NCBI GenBank assembly: GCA_027574665.1 | Contig: CM050650.1 | Span: 97,437,086-97,501,085, forward strand | DNA length: 64,000 nucleotides | Direction of reading: 5' to 3' | From: Rhynochetos jubatus | Taxonomy: Eukaryota; Chordata; Aves; Eurypygiformes; Rhynochetidae | Shown: in pieces, positions 36,601 to 51,600 of the stretch | Layout of the letters: each line of letters opens with the position of its first letter | Numbering within the stretch: position 1 is the first letter of the stretch | Position numbers and translations under genes: made by a program | The notes under the pieces: model-generated | Told to the model about the DNA's origin: nothing | What the model saw: only the letters and a program-made list of their open reading frames with translations | The model's database searches: none

Positions 36601-39600
36601 AGACACATGCATGGGAGTTACAGGTACAGAGTGACCTGTCCTGACTGTAGAGCTGCCAGCCAGCTGTCTTCCATGCTAACAGCAATGTCTCGGTGAGTTC
36701 CCAAAGCAGCTGTAAGTACAGCACATCACAGAAATTTAAAGCAAGGGGAAGAGAGGTAGGAAATATTTCTGTGAGCTCTGTGTTAGGAGAGATGCCATAA
36801 GCCTTCTTTTGACTAGATAATGATGGAAAATAGTATAATGAGAAAATGGGAAGGAATAATATAGAAAAAGGGAGGTGTTAATGACCTTAATGGAGGCCAT
36901 GTAAGTGGTTCCTTCCATATGCACATTAGACACTGCTGCTGCCTTTTCTTCTGTGTGCTTCTGTCTGCCAATAGGAACCTCTTTTGCCTTATCCAGGCTG
37001 CCATTCATTTGATTTTATGCAGTTCCCTACTACTTCTGGAAACTCAGAAACTAGAGAAAGTGCAGATTATTAATTTCTGGGAAAGGTAAAGAAAGATCTC
37101 ATCCGGAGGGTAGCTCTTTATTTCCCAGTGTTTTCATGAGTGTTAATTCCAGCCCAACCCAAGCAAACCAAGGACTGTTGGTTAAGCTACTGAATCTTAA
37201 ATACATGCTTGAGTAGGTATTCATGAGCAATGTAACAATTTGTGATCAGCTATGAAGTGATTTATATTTTGGCTAAACCATATTACAAAGTCTTTTTTAA
37301 GACATCATGAGATGGAAAATTCAATCCCTACCTGGATAGTTTTTGAATTAATTAATCATCCACAATATTAAATTATCTGCTATTATTTTAATTTTAAAGT
37401 CTGGTTTTGATATCCTGTCCTTTTCCCTGTCACCATCAGATTAATCACACTTGTGGTAGGATCAGGATACTTAGAAGGAACGATGATCCAGACAGTTCTT
37501 GATTTTCTTTGAGATAATGTAAGCAAACTAATTTTTGTAGCTGCTTTTTTCACCTGTTCCACATGATTGAATGCATTTTAAAATCTGCTCCCAGCACCAC
37601 AATATGAATCATATCAGTAACATATATAAAGGGAAACATCATCTTCTGGTTCTTTCCTGTTTACACGTCCAAATATCGGTGTTTCCTTTTGATCACTGCC
37701 CTGGAAATTCAGTTATTTGGCCAAATTAGATCCTGAAATTCACGTAAAAGCTCTTTATTTTCAGGTTTCACTCACCACACTTATAAGGATTGTCAGTGTT
37801 CTGTGTTTCAGGGCAATAAATTTCCTTTATAAATATAAATGATTTTAAAATGAGCAAGAATATATTTAAATGTAATTATTAAAATATGGGTTTTTTCCAA
37901 TTTAAAGGGTACATGTTGGACAAATAATGTCACACACTGTACGTCTTATATTTTAATCTACTATATATGCCTGAAAGCTGTGTTATGAATTTTCACCGTT
38001 TTTGTTCTAAAACATAAGACAAAGAATTTTGTGAGATTTTTAAAAATGAAAACAGCAGAATTTGAGTGTCAGTAAGCGTCCATAGAGACCTCCATCAGCA
38101 GGAAGTAATGGAAGTACTACAAGGTAAATGCAGCTGGTGGTAGTACTCCATTGCCATGTTCTGTTTCTTTCATGCATATTATTTGGTTGTATATCTTATT
38201 GCTGGTTACAGAACACATCTGAAAGTGACAATGATGAAGTTGATGGCAACAATATATGTGGTTTCAGAAAGAAAAAGGGAGTCAAAGATCCTACAAAGCA
38301 CGTTCCTCCTTTAGAAAATGAGAAGATGGAGCTGTCCCGCACCTCAAAAATCCCAGATCCTTGTCCCCTTCAAGGAACAACTGGCCGCTCAGAACCACCA
38401 TTAGACCAGCCTTTTCAAAACCTGACTAGCTTTCCTCCAGTACAAAAGGACAGGGGAGGTCGTGAGGGTTCCCATACTGGCAGTGACGTGAAAGAAGACA
38501 TGTCTGGAGAAACACGAAAAGTCCAGGAAAATGCTGATGCTGGGAAAAGAATAACAGGAAAAAAGAAAGAGGAAATACATACACCAGCTAAAATGGAGAT
38601 GCCCATGGGTGTGCAACCTAAGAGGAGCGTAGGGAAAAGTGGGTATGCAGAGGCAGTGCGCAGGGGAGAGGGTGGTGAGAAGGCAGAGAGTAAGCAAGAA
38701 GAACAGGGTGGGATGGAAGAAGATGTCAAGTTTTGCATGACAAAGACAGGTTCCCTGAGCAGTACAGTAACCACACAAGGAAGCAGCACTGCAGAGTCCT
38801 TCACAGGGCCACCTGACATTTCTAAACAAAGTTTGCAAGAGCTGAAAAACCTATTGAGTGAACGTCCTCTGGCTGCTTATGGGCCCAATTACAGTGGCCA
38901 GGCAGGTGGCACTTTTCCTCAGAAAAATTCGAAGCCCCAGGAGAAAACAGCCGACAAGCAGGGCCGACCTTTTGAGACTTTTAGTGCCCATTTTGGAGAG
39001 AAGAATCGAAAGTACTACAGTTTCCACAAGGAGGGAGTGGGGCAGCAGAGCAAACCTGTCCTGGTCCTCAGCTCTGCCGGTTCTGATCAGCAGCAGATAG
39101 CGGGAAGCGACATGGATCAACTTATTCTGAGACTACCGGCAGCTTCTACACATGAGGAGAGCACGGCTTCTGACATTCAGTTTGACTCCTCTGCAGGCCA
39201 TACTGGTAAGGATATTTAAACATCACCTGCTGTCCTCTTAAAGAAAATGCTACCATTGTTTTCTGGGGTTTTGTTAAGCTGCAAACTTTAGTCAGAGCTG
39301 ACGCATGAAAGAATTGACACCTGTGGTTTCTGTGTGATTGGGATAGATCAGAAGTTGTATGCTACACCTATGCTTTTTTTTTTTTTTAAGACATTTATGA
39401 AGCCCAGCTGCCTACCAAAACCTGACACGCACAAGCAGCCATGTCTTTTTCACTAAAACTGGAATATTTCCTCATTTACACTGAGCTCAGGCAACATTTC
39501 CCAAAGGTCTGCCAGACACTGAAAAGCACTGATGGTGTCTGGGCTTCTTAAATTTTTTTTTTTGTTAAAATTCCCAGCAGTGGAAATTGCTCCCATATGG

Positions 39601-42600
39601 GGATGATGTTTTCAATTATCAGTCCTGTGAGAGGACTGGAATGCAAAAACATCTAATATAAACTTTAGGGGAGTAAAAGCAAATGAAGTAGAAAGCTTAC
39701 ACTTATCTTCATGCTGGTCAGTAAGTCCATTTTGGAAGTGTTTATAGAGCAAATTAATTGCTACTAATAGGCTGTGGTTTCTTTGAAACTCTAAAGGTTA
39801 TACTTCTGGGCTAGCTGGATCAACAAACTGAAAGCTACTATTAGCTGTGATAATGTAATGGATCTGAGCAGTTCATTGTTTTGTCCCTATTCCAGGAAGC
39901 ATAGAAACAACAATTTGCCATTTGGATAGATATCAGATTAATAAATTTCCAGGAGCATGGAGCTCCGAACTTATTATCAGCTTTTCAGGGTAGATATCTT
40001 ACCCTCTGTCTTATCTCACAGGATACAAGAAATAGGAATCTTATCTCTTAATTGATAAAATAACTTGTCCATCATTAAACACATAATAAAATGTAATGGT
40101 AGCAATTAAATTTGTACAAGAGCTTTTAGTTATCCTGCTATGTTTAAAGTCTTTCAGATGGGTAGAAATACTGCTATACATACTCAGAAAACAGACAATT
40201 TGAATATATGAAATGTTGTTAGCTACAGCAGGATTTCTCAGTAGATATATTGTGTTTCCCAGTTTGAACAAGTCTGAACAAGATATCCATGAACATTATC
40301 AGTGCTAACTCAGGGCACTGCATGAGAAATATAAAGCTTTGAAAAGGTATTTCGTGCTCAAACCACTCACTATTCACATCTAGTAGAATAGATGAATTAT
40401 TTCTCAGCCTACACTTGATACTGTTCTCTTTCCAGATTTCATTGGTTTTTACATTACTGAAAGGCTAGCAAAATGCATTTTCAAATTTAGATTGCTACTG
40501 TTTTCTCATTGCCTGCAAAACCACCAAATATATTTTAAAATATAGGAATAAATGTTCTTTGTCATAACACCATTTACAAGGTACAGGTAAATAATGAGAT
40601 TAATTGTAGATTCCACAGGGACATTTCAACCCAATTTCACTTCAGTGAAGTGGTTAATCCAACCTTATTATCTAGTCAGTAGAGAAAGACAGGCATTTTG
40701 TTTTCAAAGAGATATTAAGGGTTGATGAGAAATTGACCTCTGGAGGTGGGCATATCTTTCCACTCTGGAGAAGATGTGCCATGATGATTTCTTTAGATTA
40801 TTTCCCTAACTCTGAAATACCTAAAGTTATCTGGAGTCAATCCTACTCTGTATCACTGGCAATAACAATGACTGTAGGAAAATTACAGATGAGAGCTAAC
40901 TATGAAGGGAAGTGGGTGAAAACTCTTTTGTCTCATCAGAAACAAATACAAACCCAAAAGTTTTGGGATCTCATGAGATTTGGATTTCACTTGGCTTTGA
41001 CCAGACAAACTATAGGGGTCATTGTGTGTTTCCACTAATAAATGGAATTCACAGAGATAGTTTCTACTTTATTACAAATGTAAGTGCTTAAAATTAAATT
41101 TTCATTGAATGCATTCAGTAACCTAACTGAAGAGAAGAAAGTTTTAGATAACATTCTGCAGTCTTTAATGAGTCTTTGCATAACCAGCATTTCGTTGCTG
41201 TCAGTGAAAATTTATGATTGATAAGATAAAGTCCTAAATGTTTTATTTTTATGACTAAAATATTATCCTAAATATTTTAGTTACCAAAGTGCCTGAACAG
41301 AATTTTTTGGTCTAAACATATCTCAACACTAAGTAGGTCTGAAATACAACCTCTTGTGTTTTGCAAGTTTTCAAATTGCTCAATTCCAAAATCTTGATCA
41401 AAATTTTTTTCCAAACTTTTGATTTAAAAAATACACATAAAGAAGTAAATTTTTCTCTTCCTCTCTTTCTTTAATATGGAATACAAGTAGGAGAGCATGG
41501 AAGTTACATGACTACACATACATATATCATTATTACTTAAGCGTTACCTAGCATATTTACTTAGTTACTATGTTGAGCTCCTGTGCACATTTGGATGCCA
41601 TGGCCAAAGCAGGAATATACCTTATTGTTCTAAAAGTACACAGTTAAGGGACAATCTCTAGAGTCAGCAGTGGAAAGTCTAAGACATGTAGCTGAACGCT
41701 AGTCATGCAGCAATATCTTGCCAAAATGCGGCAGCCCAGATGGGTTTGCCTCGGCGCTGCCAGTTGCTCTGTTTCCACTGCTGTAGCCACCCCCACAGTG
41801 CATTCGCCACCATCCAGGAGTCAGTGTAGAGATAAAGCACTGGCCATTTCTCCCATTTAGCAACGTCCAAAGCCAGCTGGATGGCTTTTACCTCTGCAAA
41901 CTGACTGGATTCACCTTGGCCTTCTGCAGTCTCTGCAACTTGTCATATGGGACTCCACACAGCAGCTTTCCACCTCCAATGTTGCCCTACAATGCGGCAG
42001 GACCCATCAGTAATCAGGGCATATTGCTTCTCATCTTCTGGCAATACATTGTACAAAGGGGTCTCTTCAGCACGTGTCACCTCCTCTGAACGTATAGTGT
42101 ATATATAGCATATAATGTAAATACCTATTGACCTCTCTGAACTCAGATCTTATCACATGCTGTTCTGCGTGCTACTAAATTAGGGTATTTGTACTATGGT
42201 AGCCAGAGAGGAGGTCAAAGAAACTCACTTCATTCAAGCAATGTGAAGTTCCAAGGATGATGATACACCACACTGTTGAGTTTCTCTTCGTCACAGGGGA
42301 ATGTAGCCTGGAATCAGGCTGTCACCCGAGGCTTAAAATTCCCTTTGTACATCTTGCCCTGTAGCTGGGGACAAAAAAGTTTGTTAAAATCTTCTTGAGT
42401 GCAGACTGCAGAGCTGGGGCCCCAGAAACCTAAGCAGATCCAGAAGCAGGTCTTGTCAACAGGGTTCATCTTCTTGAGCATATATCAAGTGAGGCCATAT
42501 AGATATGACCAGGATGTGATCATGAACTGTAGGAGGGAGAAGGAAATTTATGAAGAAAGAAATATGACTTAGCTATAGTTGCAGACATCAGTAGCTACCT

Positions 42601-45600
42601 AGTGACTATTGAAATTTCAAATGCACAGAAAAAGGAGTATTGAACACTCCAAGAATCATGTGAAAGGTTATGTGGATGCTGACCTCTCATTTTAAAGAAA
42701 AGCTAAGCTCTCATTTTAAAGAAAAGCATATCAAGTAGCTACTAACACGCTATCTTTCATACTTAAGAGAGGAGTTCACCAGTTGTACAAACAATTCTTT
42801 TCCATTACAGTGAATAACCTGATGTTGCAATTCTGAACTTGTTTAAAGTGTTTATTCTTGGTAATAAGGCAGTTTTAAAGGACAGTACCTGGTATTTGGG
42901 GGCAGGAATATGTAAAAGGTGACTTTAACAAAACAAATAGCCTAGGGTTTTTTTTCCTCCATTGAAATTAAAATTCTGTCTATGAACTTTTAACAAAATT
43001 GAGCTCCCCCTGTGGTTTCACTGTTCTCTGTGCTCACCTGGAATACGCACCTCTGTCCCCACTGATTCTGGACAGTCAGAAGATAGAAGTGGACACAGGA
43101 GAGGTACATAATTTCCTGTTGCAAGCATGTCATACTCACTGACTCTTCAGTCATTCCGGCAGAATAACCACATCTTACTTAGGGGATTACTTAGGATTGT
43201 GTTTTTCACTTGCTACTCTTCTCTGCTTTGTATTTTAAATAATATGTGCTGTTCTCAGAGCTCGCCTAAAGTGAAAACCAAAGCCATACTGTTCCTTCGT
43301 ATGATCCTTTCTCATGCCCTATCTGCAGTATAGTAAAATTATTTTAATATTTCTTTTTCTACATTTTGAACTCAAATTGAACATAGCAGGACTGAAGTTT
43401 ATCTCCTTTCTAAACCCTCTCTGCCCTTATTTTATGTTGAAGAAACCGTCATATTTTCTGTCTATTTCTTTCCTTTTCCTTCTGACCTGAGCTATATACA
43501 ACTTGTTATTTTTTTTACCTCACAAGCTCTAAGAAGAGCTATTTTTCTTTAAAGCTAACCAAAACTCTTAACTCCTTTATCTTCCATACCAATAGCTGAA
43601 ATCTTCCTGCTCTGTCACTCTGTATAATTTTCCTTTTTTCCCCTCAGTCTACACAAAACAAAAATGCTCAGACAGCACTTCCATCCTATCTTTCTGATCT
43701 ATTTTGTCCTCTTATGGGTGAGACCCAACTCATCTGTCTCTGGTGCCCGTAGTAAGTTAGTCATCCTGTGACTGTGGGAGGTAGAGGTGTATTCAGGCAG
43801 TAATTTTTGTCACCCATTGGAGATACTTACTTTCTTTCTAGTAACACGGAAAGGTTGCCAAAACAATTAGTTTAGACCTAATGTAAGTGAAATTCATTCT
43901 CTTCTTGATGACTCTGCCAGCTACCTCTCTTTCTACAACATATTCAAAACCAGTTTAGTCCTTACCTTCAATACCATGCAAAATCTTCTCTTCCCTAAAT
44001 AACCTCACTTCCCATTTAACATGGCACTCTCACTCATTTTCACCTGATTTTTTCTTTTTTAATTAGCTCAAACTTTTTTAGACCAGAAGGAGGTAGCTAG
44101 TTTGCAATAGTGTATACCATGCAAGTTAGCTCAGTGATTCCTTCCTTAAACCCAAAATTTCTGTTTGAGTTTGAAGGAAGACATGCCAGTCTAGATCTAT
44201 CATATTTAGGATTATTAGTTAGGTAGTTCCAGTGGGTATTACTCACCTTATTTATTTTTTTTTTAGACACCTGCATATTTTGTTTTAAAATCCCCTTGCC
44301 TAGGTTAAATCTTTTCTAAATTTTCTATAAAACTGGGATAATTTTCTCATTCAGTACAGAAGAGCCATTTTTATAAAACACTCTTGAAGACAGAAAAAAA
44401 ATTGAATAATTTATCTTTCATCTATTGAGAAATAAAACCTTATTTTTTATTTGATTCCTGATGTTGTAGAACTTCTGAGAATCTGTGTCATGTTGTTGTA
44501 CAGTTTAGAGAGAACAATTAATGGATGATTGAAACTGTTCATTGGTCTCCAAATTAGCTATAAAACTCATGATAAAGAGCTGAGCTTCTCCATGGCCATA
44601 TCAGTAAAAAAAGTCTGCTTCACAGTTAAGATTGAAAAAGGAAAGCAGAATATCATAAGACATAGAAATGGATGGAAAAACATTGAACATATCAATATCA
44701 AACAAATCAGGGAAATATTTTTACTGTCTGCCGTGCCTTGGTAAGTTTCTGGTATGCTTACATATTTATTCCCCTGTCACAGGTCTTGTAGAGGAGAAAA
44801 ATATGAGGTAGGAAACACCTTTTAATGTACTTGAATGCAGAAATCAAATAATTTACTGATCTATTAGTAAATCTTTGGCAAAACTTTTTTGGGTGAAAAA
44901 GAAATGTAAATTATGTAAATTTTTCAACTGAAAATTCTTCTGATCTCTATTCACATCAATAGTTCTACTCAAATGTAACAGAATATTCATTTCTATTTAC
45001 CATATTAAAACACAGACGGGAATAGAAAAAAGAGTCTTTAAATACTAACAATAAGAATGATGTTGAGCACAGGAAAAGCTGTCACCTGACTTTTCAGAAA
45101 CAGAGGCTGTTAATGCTTGAAGACAAGTGTGAAAACAGTAGATAACAATCTCTGCAAACCAAGTAGACTGGCTGTTCTTAAATATACAACCTGGAGTCCT
45201 GTAAAGATGAGCAGGCATATTTAAATTAGTACTGACAGGAATTGCGATAGGATTTGGGAGTGTAGGTGTGTGATCACCCAGCGGGAGTCGTTGCCAATGG
45301 ACATCATCAGCACAAGGTATACATTTTTATAAAGGCAGTCAACATTCACATAGACCTTCAGAGCACTATGCGTTAGATTTCTGAGGATGAAAAGGAAATG
45401 AAGAGAAATTTAGATATTAAGCCTTCTGCTCATAACCACGAGACCACTTTTTTAGTGAGGAACTGCAAAACCCATCCTCATTAGGCAGATTATTTTGCAA
45501 AGAATGCCTTGCCTTTTGTGTTAATAGCATATACCAAAGGGAGCTCTGGTGTGATGAAACACTGACTTGACTAACATAACAGTAGCAAGAATTTTTATTT

Positions 45601-48600
45601 CCCTACCACTGTGAGACAGTGACAGGTGTCACTGCATGCCACAGAGCACAGAGACGTGCTCTGATGCTGCACTGGTCTCAGGAGTGACCTGATGCCATTT
45701 CGTGGTGCAGCAGCTGCGTGTTTACAGCAGCGTTGTTTCAGGAGGGAGCACATCTGACACAGCTGAAGACAGAGTGGGAATAAAATATCTGTATCTGGAG
45801 TCTACCTGCTGGTGTCTGCTGTTATAGCCTTACATTACATTGGTGGTCATGTTTCTCAGTGAAGGGTTTGCAGTAATCCTACTTTTGTTAGGTCAGCCTG
45901 TTCCTGTCATTGTCAAGTCCCCTGGCAACATGTAGCACAGTCTTTTCATTTCATCAGTTTGACACAGTCGCCTCTTATAGAGCTGAGAAATTGTTTGCTT
46001 TAGATGTGGTACGATTTAATAAAGGACCATGGGAAAGGGTTTATTTGAACAAGCAGGTGATGACAGATTGTTCTGGGACATATGCACTATCTTCTGTTGT
46101 GAAACTTTGCTGCTGCTGAGAAGATGAAGCTGATGTTAACTATTTGTCCTAGCCTGATGTCAGCTGCCCTCAGCAATCTAAATTATTTCAATATTAATAA
46201 TTTAAGAATGGCACTACTCTTCCACTAGAAATAATTATATAATTTGTATGATTTTCAGGTGTTTTGCTAATGTTTTTAGTTTTACGTTATTAATCTTTTT
46301 TAAATATGTAAAGATAATTCATTTATATTTGTAGATATTTTGTACTAACTACAAAGGAAACATGAGTAATACTAATTGTTCCTCAGTGGTAACTTAAATG
46401 GGAAATACAGATAGAACCATACAAAAACAAGCATTAAGAGCTTTTTAGTGTACTACTGATTTGATATAGATATCTAGGGTTGTTTATGCACCTTTCTGCT
46501 TTAAGAAAGATGTCCAGCCAGTGTTTGTATTCGATTTTTGAGATGAACTAAAATCTGAGCATCCTGTGAAATTTTCATACATGGTTCCATAAGTAGATTT
46601 TCTGAAATGAAAATAAAAATGCCATTATTTCTAGAGGCCCAGAGAGCTAGGGAAACAGTTATGAACACAATCCTCCCTCATAAGAATGTAAGACTATTAG
46701 ACTATGTATCTAAATCAGACCTGTCTAATACTTACTTATTAGCTTCCATATCTTCACTAACTAATGTTCTGGATAATGACTATGAAGTGGGAAAAGGCAG
46801 AGTACACAGTTTGCTACTTTACCTTTCCAAACTTTTGTCATCAGTGGCTTCATGGACTTTTTCAGTGATTTATTTAGTGACTACCAAGAAATATACTTTG
46901 GCACCTGTGCTGAAGAAAAATACTGTCAGTAGTTATTCACTAATATTATTTAAGAAAAAAAATTGCCTTTCATATTTCCAAAATCCTTCAGAGATCTTAA
47001 GTCACAATCGTATATTTTATTTTTCATACAATTTACAGAAACATTATTTCAATGGGAAAGATATAAAATATGAACTGCCTCTGAAAAGTATGCAAAAGCT
47101 GCATAAGTGTTTCTATTAATTCTAACAGGTTTTGGATAAAGTGTATTGTAAATGCATAAGTATCTGTCTTTTGAGTATCAGGCTACCTAGACTGGTATAT
47201 AGTCTAATTTTAGACTAATATTCGACCAACATATACATTTTAATCTCATTATTTAGAAAGATCTCATTAATCATAACAAGTCCCAATTGGAGAAGATAAA
47301 TTCTTGCTTCCTTAGTCAATCATTTTTACTTGCTTAATGTTCTTTAAAAACATTATTTTATAAGATTTTTTGGTTAATTTATGTAATTTCATATAATCTA
47401 ATCATGTATTTATGCACTTATTCAAATAACTTATCTTGAAGGCAACATATATATATATATATAAAATTTGGAAAATTACCTGCTGATAGATGTTTAAGTA
47501 TATATGTAGTTTTACTTCTTAAATTACTTTATACATCATTATTATAAATGCATATCACATTCATGCTTTTATTAGATAGATTTTATATAATTCACTTTTC
47601 TTAGGAACAATGATTAAAGAATTACTTGGGTCAGAGTTAAAGCTGTTGTTTTTCATAAAATATGTGTTTGAAAGTGAAAAATATTTGTTGAGTAGATGCA
47701 AATTTAACAGACAACACTTCAGGATATTGTAAGAAATAATTGCACAATTTATTTCAAAAGTTGACAATATTCTGAAGGGTTGCCACTCACACTTTACTTG
47801 GAATAATATGAAAACATTAAGGTCTCCACGTGATAGGTGGTAGACACTACCTTTGCACAGGAAATTAAACATGTACATAATAAGGGATCGAGCACAGCTT
47901 TTACAAAGGCAAAACCTCAGGTTTCTGTCTTTGTAGCTGAAGAAAATGCTACTTCTAGCAAGATTTTTCAGAATTTTTTTAAACTCTATCAATCTAATAA
48001 ATAGCCACAGTTTATTAGCTTTTAATAAACTTCCAATTGATGGTCAGGTTCATAAAGAGGTCAAATCTGCTAAATGTCAGTAAACATTTATGTTGTAAAC
48101 AATGTTATGGGAAGACTGAAGTGGTATCCAAATAACTATTACTTGGATGACATATGCAAGAGAAGGCCACTTTATGTATCCTCCCTGCTCACTATTGTGC
48201 TTTGGCAGCATCTGTAACAGAGTGAGTGTTACACAAAATATTTAAACAGGCCTTCCTTGCTTAATGCACATCTTTTAAGGGACATAGAACCTTAGTGCTT
48301 ATAGAAGACAGAGGGGAAAAAGCTATTTTCATAAGCAGCTTCTCTCTGAAGAGAGAAGAGGAGAAGTGTCATGAGGAGAAGTGGATGTGACAAAATTCTT
48401 TTTTTCTTGCTTCTACCTTTTCTATTTTTACTTTGTTTTCCTAGAGACTCTTACATTTACTTACAATTTTATCCTGTGTTTTCACGTGTCATTCTTCAGG
48501 GAGTACTGTTATTAACTTCTTACCTTACTGACCTAAAGTATCTGTCACCTTCTTAAAATCTGAAGCTGGTGAAAGCTCCAGTAATATTCAATGGCTCTGA

Positions 48601-51600
48601 GAAGTCTATGACTGTGTATTAATTTGCTTTTTCCTCAGGGAATAATCAGACAGCCTTGTGCTGAGCTAGCTGGAGAGCCATCTTACAGCCTTGCAGTTGG
48701 CAGTCCTACATGCCCTGAAGGAGAGGTCAAAAAAAGATGTCTTTGTGACTGCTGGCTACTGCTAAAGGAGATATAGTCCCGTTTGGGTACTTTGGTACTG
48801 GAGAGATTTGGAGTGCTCCCACCAACCTTTGTAGAGCCTCAGCACGAAGTCTTTAACTTCCACTTGAAAGGTAGTGGTGAATGCTTGCTGCTGCTGATCT
48901 TCCACTGTGGATCTGAAAGATCTGCAAAAATTAATCTGATCATATTCTCAGCCTCCTTGGAAGAATGGAGGAACTTCCTCCCAGAAACGTAGAAAGAAAT
49001 ATTTTTTCACATTTTTGCGTATCTTAATATCAGATTTTACCCTTGGTCTAGGTATCTTAAGGTACTACATGGAAATGAATACCTTATCTAGTTTAACTTG
49101 AATAATACATAGACACTCAAGAGTAAAGCAGGCCGAGAGACCAAGAGGTTTGTGAAAGGAAGTCACTGTGCCTAGATCTCTGCTCCATTAGAGAAGTTAT
49201 ATGCAGATGTTACTGCTGAAGAAGTTTATACAGTCCTACAGCTGCTGTAAGACAGTTAAGAAGACAACTCCATAACAGCAAACACATACATGCATAAACT
49301 TCTAAAATTCTGCTCCCTGTGGTGGAGAAGACTGCAGTCCCCCTCAGGAGGTCTTGAGAAAGGTTTAGTAGAAGACAAGTGCCCTTTCTATCATGTTTCT
49401 GTATCCATGCACTTTTCAAAGGCATTGAAGAAACAGTGTCTGAATTCTATCAGCTTTCAGTGGAAAATAGGTATCCAGCTGCTATTTCTTCTCCTAAAAA
49501 AAAAAAACCAAACAACAAAGCAGTTGAGGTATCTCTCAGAAAATCCGGGTTTATCGCATGATTCCCCTGTGGTCTCTCACCAATATGAAAAAAGCATTTA
49601 ATTTATAGAACATTCAAAAAATAAACCAAGCAGATTTTATACAGGTCCTCAGGGGGAAAAAAAACGTGTGCTTATTTACAAAAATGTTTTATGATCCATA
49701 CCTTATTTTTGTTTTTACACTCCATGTCACAGTTTGCCACTATTGCACTTTTAATTCAAGAGAACAACTTGTATTCCAGCATTCATTATTTTATTTGACG
49801 TGCTCATTCCTCTTCACTTACAGCATCCAGCAGAGAGCCTGATGTAAACGGCCTCGGAAGTCCAACTCTCCTTCACCTGTTCTCTCATATTGAATTTATT
49901 AAGCAGCAGATGGCCAGGGACAGCATACAGTTTGTCAGATTTGAATCAATAGACCTCCATGGTGTGTCAAGATCAAAGAATATTCCTTCTCGATTTTTTC
50001 ATGTAAGTTTTTTGGTTTCTAGCTGTACCTTTATATACTTCCATGGCCCTGTCCTTAATTTATATTTTATATATTGTTTTCATAGTGAAGGCAGAAACTC
50101 AAACTTAGAACTAATTATCTGTTCCCTCTGTTTGTTAATGTTTCCAAAGGATCTGGACTTATCACTGCACTCATCTATTCCTCTGTACCCTCTAATAGTA
50201 AACTAATTAAATAATGCTAGTAAATTCAATTCTTTCAAATTCTAATAATCTCATTCCTCAGAATTTCCTTTTCATGTCAAATGTGTTATAAAGATTTTGT
50301 TTTACTGAACATGAGTAGGTTGCTGAAAGAAAGAACTAAACACTGAAAGAAAGAAGACTGAATGAAAATCACTTTGACTGTGAGAAATTTTATAGTCATG
50401 AATCATGTAAAAAAAAACCCCATTGGGTTGCAAGATGACTTAATAAAAATATTTGTCGTATTGATGATTCAGGAAATAAGAACCAAATTAGGAAGCAGTC
50501 CTCACCGTGTTCATCCTTGACTGATCCGCCTGATCAGTATCTTGCTTCTGTGATACTTCATGCACATAACTACATTATACTTTCACTCATATATCACTAT
50601 GACCTTTTAAAGCTCTACTGAATGATCACAAAAAAAGGTATGAGCATGGAAAGACGTGGAGCACTTTTATTTCAAGTTCTTTCTAAAGCCTAAGCCATGT
50701 TTTTGTTATTTCCTTTTTAGATATTGCTAAACTGCAAACCGTATCATCTAGGTACAAATTGTTCTCTCTGGTGTCATTTGGATTTTGTCAAAATAAACTT
50801 TCTCTCAGTCACTGTAATTCTTGTGAGGTGTGGTAGGTTAAGGACAGCTTAGACATCTCGGAGCAGTATTCACCATGCTGAGTGGCTTTGGTTATGAGTG
50901 TCACACAGGGAGAATTTCTACCACTGGACTGCCGCCTACTTAAGCAAAGGCAGACTTTATTTATTTATTTATTTTAATAGAACCACTGTAAGCAGTTTCA
51001 AGTATTTCAACAATTTTCCACCTGGATAGGCAAATTTTTGCCTTTTTCAGCTCTGATCTTGCCCCTTTTTATGTTTGTTCTGTCCCCTCTGCTCACTCGG
51101 TTGGTAATCCTTTCCCTAAGAAAAATGAAGGTAAGTTGTAAACATGAGCCAAATTTCACTTGATAGAACTTGGCATAATGGCAGTTTTCATCAGCTAAAG
51201 ATTTGAATGCTATGTAAGTTGTAAAGGTGCTTGTTTGAAGGTAGATGATCCTTCTTTGGGGTCCTATCTGCATTTCGTTTGTGTAAGCTGAAGCTCTCTG
51301 TCCAAATGGAGAAGAAAGTATAATTATAAGTTTATCCTGTTTAGGTGTTGATCATTTTTTCAGTCCTTTATGGAAAATAAAAAAATGGTGATTGGGATAC
51401 TTGATGCCAGGGTTTTTATACCAGTCTTGTAGAAGGCTGTTCTGCTTCATAATGACACAGTGGCTGGCTGTTGCCCTTCACTTTAGTGATCACTGTATTT
51501 TAGTGTTCTTTTAGGAAAAATACTATTCTTGCGGAGAATCTGAGTTTTATGTAGTTTACATACATGAAGATACTGTTGAATTATTTTCTCGTTTAGTAAT

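Larger units (their letters stand above)
39206..49823 (+). other. LGSN intron 2
   Basis: 10.6 kb, from GTAAGG to a CTTCACTTACAG acceptor. It holds a decayed retroviral pol fragment (about 41705-42090, -), a 24-bp tandem duplication (42684-42727), an AT dinucleotide run (47447-47462) and short poly-T tracts. The 170-residue ORF at 46607-47119 and the 143-residue reverse ORF at 47561-47992 lie in very AT-rich DNA, are Lys/Leu/Ser/Phe-rich and match nothing I know; I treat them as chance. Confidence 0.75.

Noticed and set aside
38108..38123. Possible alternative first exon (ATGGAAGTACTACAAG followed by GTAAAT)
   Set aside because: The donor would leave phase 1, which does not fit the phase-0 start of exon 2, and the intron would be under 90 bp.
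38128..38211. Start of LGSN at the ATG 38128 with a hydrophobic, signal-peptide-like leader
   Set aside because: The stretch is the pyrimidine-rich intron end before a TTACAG acceptor. Exon 1 at 30572 supplies the correct phase and resembles the known lengsin start, and lengsin is a cytosolic protein.
38401..38838. 145- and 134-residue reverse-strand ORFs opposite LGSN exon 2
   Set aside because: Antisense shadows of a real coding exon.
46607..47119. 170-residue ORF in LGSN intron 2
   Set aside because: Lies in very AT-rich DNA, composition follows the base bias, and no family is recognised. Likely chance.
47561..47992. 143-residue reverse-strand ORF in intron 2
   Set aside because: Same reason: AT-driven Lys/Leu/Phe/Ser/Asn-rich composition, no domain.
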